Source: Guyanagaster necrorhizus (lineage: Eukaryota > Basidiomycota > Agaricomycetes > Agaricales > Physalacriaceae). Taken from it: DNA of 64,000 bases. The translations under genes and the position numbers were made by a program. The notes beneath the pieces are model-generated. The model did not search any database and was not told the DNA's origin. It saw only the letters and a program-made list of their open reading frames with translations. The number at the start of each line of letters is the position of its first letter. The first letter of the stretch is position 1. Location: assembly GCF_019112545.1 (NCBI RefSeq), contig NW_025064888.1, positions 207,383-271,382 on the forward strand, written 5' to 3'. Below are positions 59,693 to 64,000 of this stretch, in pieces.

Positions 59693-62600
59693 CTATATAT
59701 CATTTAACACACCCAAAATCATATTCAGCGTCTCCTCATCAAACCCGCCTTTAGCAGCTAGAGCCGTACGCCAGGAGGCTTTCAGTGAAGCAGCTGGTGA
59801 CTCCGTAAGTGGCGCCATGATAGCCCGGCACGCATTTTCAATCCTTCCAGCCATGGAATCCAGCAGCAACATGAGATCAGTACCCGACATGCTGTCATTC
59901 ATGGATGGAAGAAGCATGTCAGGATCGCCATACAGATACTTGGGAGGGACGTCTTCGGCATCTTCGATGGATGCTGAACTCTGCTTCCTTTCCGGCGTTG
60001 GCTCCTCCTCGACCTTACGGAAGATACGCCCGGTCGCTAGGGCCTCAAGACGGAGGCAGAGCATCCCAAGGTCGCACATTTGACTGATGCTGAACTGAAC
60101 ACGAGAACCGGAAGGATTAGAAGAAGCAGGCTTCGCTTGAAGCTGCTTCCTTCCTTCCAGCTCAGATGGGTAAATTGTAGAAAGGGTCAGAGGTGTCTCC
60201 AGACCTTTTAGCTTCACTTCGCCTACAGGGACAACAACCATCCCCATACGGCGAATACCCTCCAAAGCCTCATATAACGGATCGGAAGGATCAACCTCCG
60301 CCTCAGAGTCCATCGCCCTACTCACCTCTAGCTCCTTGATAACCTCCGCACTACACATGATCTGCCCGCCCTGCGCACTCTGTTCAATCCGTGCTGAACG
60401 ATTGACCATGGGGCCGAAGTAGTCCATTCGATGGGTGATAGGATCAACTTCGCATATTGGAGAACCGGAATGCATGCCCATGCGAACAGAAAGGCCCCGC
60501 GCAACGAGACGATCTTGGTCATCGTACACCGGCTTACCATCTTCACACTCCAGCATCTCCAACGGCCAAGCCTCCTGCAATAACGTCAGCTGGATCGTGA
60601 GACACCACCACAGCGCAGAAACGGCCGTCTGGAAACAGATCACAAACGCATCACCCTCAGTCTTCACTTCATAACCACCGCAGAAGCGCAGGTGACGACG
60701 GAGCAGCTTATTATGCATAGTAATTGCAGATCGCATCCCCGGATTGAATTCCCATAGAGGAGTGGAATTCCTGATATCCGTGAAAACGATTGTGACGTGT
60801 CCAGTGGGCGCAGGGACCTCTGCCGTCAGACGGCTAATGTCTCGGTCGATAATCTGATCTCGTGGTCGACGAGGAAGACGCTTAGCGACAAGCAATGGGT
60901 CGACAGCTGGATCCAGCGTTGGCTGACGAGAACGCGAATCAGGCAGCTTGAACAAGTCACCAACAGAGATAACCATAATCATGGTGCTCCCCTCTGCACC
61001 ATAACTGATCGCAAAATCGCGCAGCTTCTGTGCAGCAATCATAGGATCGCCTCGTTCTCGTCGGGCAATGTCAATGGCCGTCTGATAAGATACGTAATCC
61101 CAAAGGCCCCGATTCCCAATGATGACAAACTCGTCCAAGTCGTTCAGCTCCAACGAATGTACATCTGGGCGGGCGTTGACAACGGGAAGAAGATGGAAGA
61201 AACCGAACGACCGCGAAATGTCGATCTCGTCATTGACCAGTCCAGGAGGCGATATCCAGCCTTCAGCTTTTCGTATACGCTTCGTCTCTTCTCTGTCGTA
61301 CGGGTCATGCTTCGTAGACAACAACTGCGCATTGCCACCTCTGGAGACCACCGCTAGCGCATTACCCGCGTTTGCAACATACATTGTCTTCCCAACAAAA
61401 TACAGCACAACCCCGGATGCACCGCTCCGCGTCAAGAAGGCGTCGTGTGAATGAGAAACACTGCCGGGGCTGGAGCTCCCAGACAACTTTCCATTCGAAG
61501 AGAAAAGAGAGTCATGCAAGTCTTGGTTGAGCTTGAGAAATGTGCGGCGCAAAGCATCCGGGACTCCTTCACTATGCTGGGCATTCAGTGAGCTCAGCTG
61601 GGTCATGAAGACCTCGATGAATCTGTCGTGCAGGTACTTTGCTAGCCGATTAGAGCTTGCACCACTTGCAAGCGCCTTCGGAGGCTGCGCTCGTCCGAAC
61701 ATTGCAAACACCGACTCTCCTGGGCGACCGGGAAACTCATGAACGAGATCAAGCATATTGAGATGCTCATTCTTTCCCAGAGTGTCCGCGATGCCATATC
61801 CCATACCCATAACAGTGGAAAGCGACGTTCGGACTCGACGGTCGTCGTTCTCATCGGGAATATCAACGCTGGCATTTGACCCTGTAGTAGTGATGGTAAC
61901 GTCCATGAGTCCCAGCACGCGAAGCTGCGTCAGGTCAGTGAAGCCCGCCAGTGACTGTCGACTGATAGAATTCAAATCGCGACTGTAACGGTGGTTCGCA
62001 AGAAGTCTGGAATCAGCCTTGATCTGTAGCCTCTTGTTCCCAGAAAGATTGAGATATTTCAGGTTCTTATTGAAATTCCTGACAGAGTAATACTGATTAA
62101 AGCGGTTCACCACAGGGAAGCATCCATGTAACTCACCAGTTCCAATCGAATTCCCAATTGTTGATATTGTAACGCAAGATGTTGCTTCCCACATCCAAAG
62201 TCATTAATGACTTGATCTTCCCCAGCTCCTGAGGCAGTGTCTGTAATTTGTTCCCATTCAAGAACAATACAGAAAGCTTCGTCAACTTAGGAAGATCCTC
62301 CGTTGGAATAGCCGTCAGCTTATTTCCACTTAGGTACAACTCCTCCAGTTTCGTAAGATACCGGAAAAATGTCGCAGGTAGATCTTGAATCTCATTGAAG
62401 GAGAGATTCAGGACCCGAAGCTCCCTAAATATCGTTAAGGGAAGTAGAACTTCATCGGTGAACTGATTTTCTCCCAAATACAGCTTCTCTAATGAATACG
62501 CCAGCGGTGGCATACTACAGTGAGTTAGAGACGCCGTGGATGTTTTCCTCTCCGTCACAATGGAAATATCCCCAGATGAGCTTCTTGCTCCGACGCTCAT

Positions 62601-64000
62601 ACTTGCTGGATAATGCCAGATGTTAAGCAAGTTCGACGTCATGTTGATCTTCAACAGAGACGCGCACTGCCAAATTGATGCAGGAAGTTCCGTCAGACTG
62701 TTGTTGTGAGCATCTAGCGTTTCCAGTTTTTGCAAACGTCCGATAGAATCCGGCAGGGAGTCGAGAGAGTTATCTGCACAGGAAAGGATCTCGAGCCATT
62801 GCAGTTCACCTAATGAGTTAGGGATATATCGGAATGAATTGTGGTCGAGATTCAGTGAGCGGAGGGATGTTAGTTGGCCGAGTACAGTTTCGTCAAGCAC
62901 GGAAAGTTTCGCATACGAAACATCAAGGGATGTCAAGGCATAGGGAGATTGTCCGATGGGACCCGGTATCAGCGAAAATTGCGTTATGGCATTGTGCGAG
63001 GCATCAAGCGAAGTGAGATGGGGCCCAAGTGCCACCTCCAGCGCATGCACGGAGTTATGATCTGCACTGAGTCGTTCCAGGCGGGGTAACATGCATATCA
63101 CCGTTAAATCCGCCACTTGATTCCTTCGGCAATCAAACTGCTTCAGACTGACGAGTTTGGAAAAGTCATGAGGCACTTTGGAGACTTGGTTCCCGACAAT
63201 GATCAGTCGTTCAAGATTTCGCAAATTTCCAAGCTCGTCCGGAATTTCCGAAATTGAGTTGAAGGAAATGTCCAAATCCTTCAGATTGCTTAATTCGCAC
63301 ACGACTTCGGGTAGTGTGGCGAATTGGTTATTAGAAATGTTCAGCGTAGTGAGATTTCGAAGTCGGGGAAAGTACCACGGCAGCTTCTCTATGCGGTTGT
63401 TCTGCACATAAAGATACTGAAGGTCGGGTATATGATCCAGGTATGCATCATCGAGGTCAGCAATGCGATTACAGGACAAGTCGAGTCTATGAAGGGTAAC
63501 GCTGGATTTGACACTATGAGGCACTTTCTTCATAGCCATATGTGACAGCCGCAATTCACGGAGAGTAGTGCAGTCTTGGATGAAGTCGAGGGGTATTTCC
63601 AACATGGGGTTGCGTGATAAATATAGGGAAACAATAGAATCGGCGTGTTTATGCAAATCGACCGGAATTGCGCGTAAGCTGCGTGATGTGAGATCGACAT
63701 ACTCGTAGTTGTCGAAATTGATATCCTTCTCCTGTAAAAGACCATCAGTGACACGTGCTTACCATGGGAGAGAGGGAGATACGAACTGCTGGACCGAGGA
63801 CTTGACTCTTATACACAAATCTTAACAGGAAAGACAGCCCTTCCCCTCCTCCGAGCAGCTCCACCCCGTCTGACATGTCGTAACCAGCCTGTGACAGCCG
63901 CCGTTGCACGATTTCCGCCGGTCGCTCCTGTTGGGCCAGAACACGTTCTGAAAACCATAAAAACCAAGAAGCAAACGAGAAACAAAGACACGAACCTCTG
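59693..64000 (-). CDS. Adenylate cyclase, 5' partial
   Basis: Fungal adenylate cyclase makes cAMP from ATP and feeds the PKA pathway; it is membrane-associated and responds to Ras and G-alpha. Visible exons on the minus strand: 64000-63996, 63947-63787, 63731-62137 and 62078-59693 (introns 63948-63995, 63732-63786, 62079-62136; phases agree). Order: the region after the Ras-association domain (RPAEIVQRRLSQAGYDMSDG, LLGGGEGLSFLLRFVYKSQ); a long leucine-rich repeat array (63,731 to about 61,900); a PP2C-like domain (about 61,880-60,960, NAGNALAVVSRGG, FVIIGNRGLWDYVS); the class III cyclase (about 60,810-60,220, VTIVFTDIRNSTPLWEFNP with the metal-binding Asp, then KTEGDAFVICF); and a C-terminal tail. 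The start lies beyond the window. The domain order is that of Cyr1/Cac1. The frame is intact, so it looks functional. Confidence 0.95.

Overview
The window looks like a chromosome segment of a filamentous basidiomycete, most likely an agaricomycete. The protein-coding genes carry many short GT-AG introns of about 45-90 bp, and the gene families are typical of the group: 14-3-3, BST1/PGAP1, a JmjN-ARID-PHD-JmjC KDM5 demethylase, a GMN-motif CorA transporter, and an LRR/PP2C/class III adenylate cyclase. I cannot name the genus.

Layout. Positions 1-14,100 are ordinary euchromatin with four genes: the 3' part of a 14-3-3 gene (+), GPI inositol-deacylase (+), KDM5 (+) and a CorA-type Mg2+ transporter (-), the last two convergent. 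Positions 59,693-64,000 hold the 3' part of adenylate cyclase (-). The roughly 45 kb between (about 14.37-59.15 kb) is one island of nested, decayed LTR retrotransposons. It is almost free of CpG, and CpG returns abruptly on both sides.

The island has two nests. Left nest: a Ty1/copia element (-) is split inside its RNase H by a block of Ty3/gypsy elements (15,994-36,542). Within that block I can follow a B-family element (-), a plus-strand element, a minus-strand C-family element, and a complete C-family element (19,271-27,474, target duplication AGATG). Right nest: a plus-strand pol is split in RT by a minus-strand element (40,889-57,192), whose gag is split by the youngest copy (45,870-53,992, +, duplication TTTAT). 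A solo LTR (38,000-38,459, duplication CTATC), copia-like LTR relics and a LINE-type endonuclease relic complete the island.

The gypsy elements are chromoviruses (chromodomain after integrase). Their primer-binding site is not obviously tRNA-like. It is the reverse complement of a 13-nt stretch about 33 bp downstream of the LTR TATA box, as expected for Tf1-type self-priming, and the two sites covary between families. Their gag is also unusual: it opens with a predicted membrane helix and carries a second conserved block before the capsid. These two points are the most interesting content of the window. No pol or gag in the island has an intact reading frame, and the sequence points to loss of methylated CpG as the main cause.
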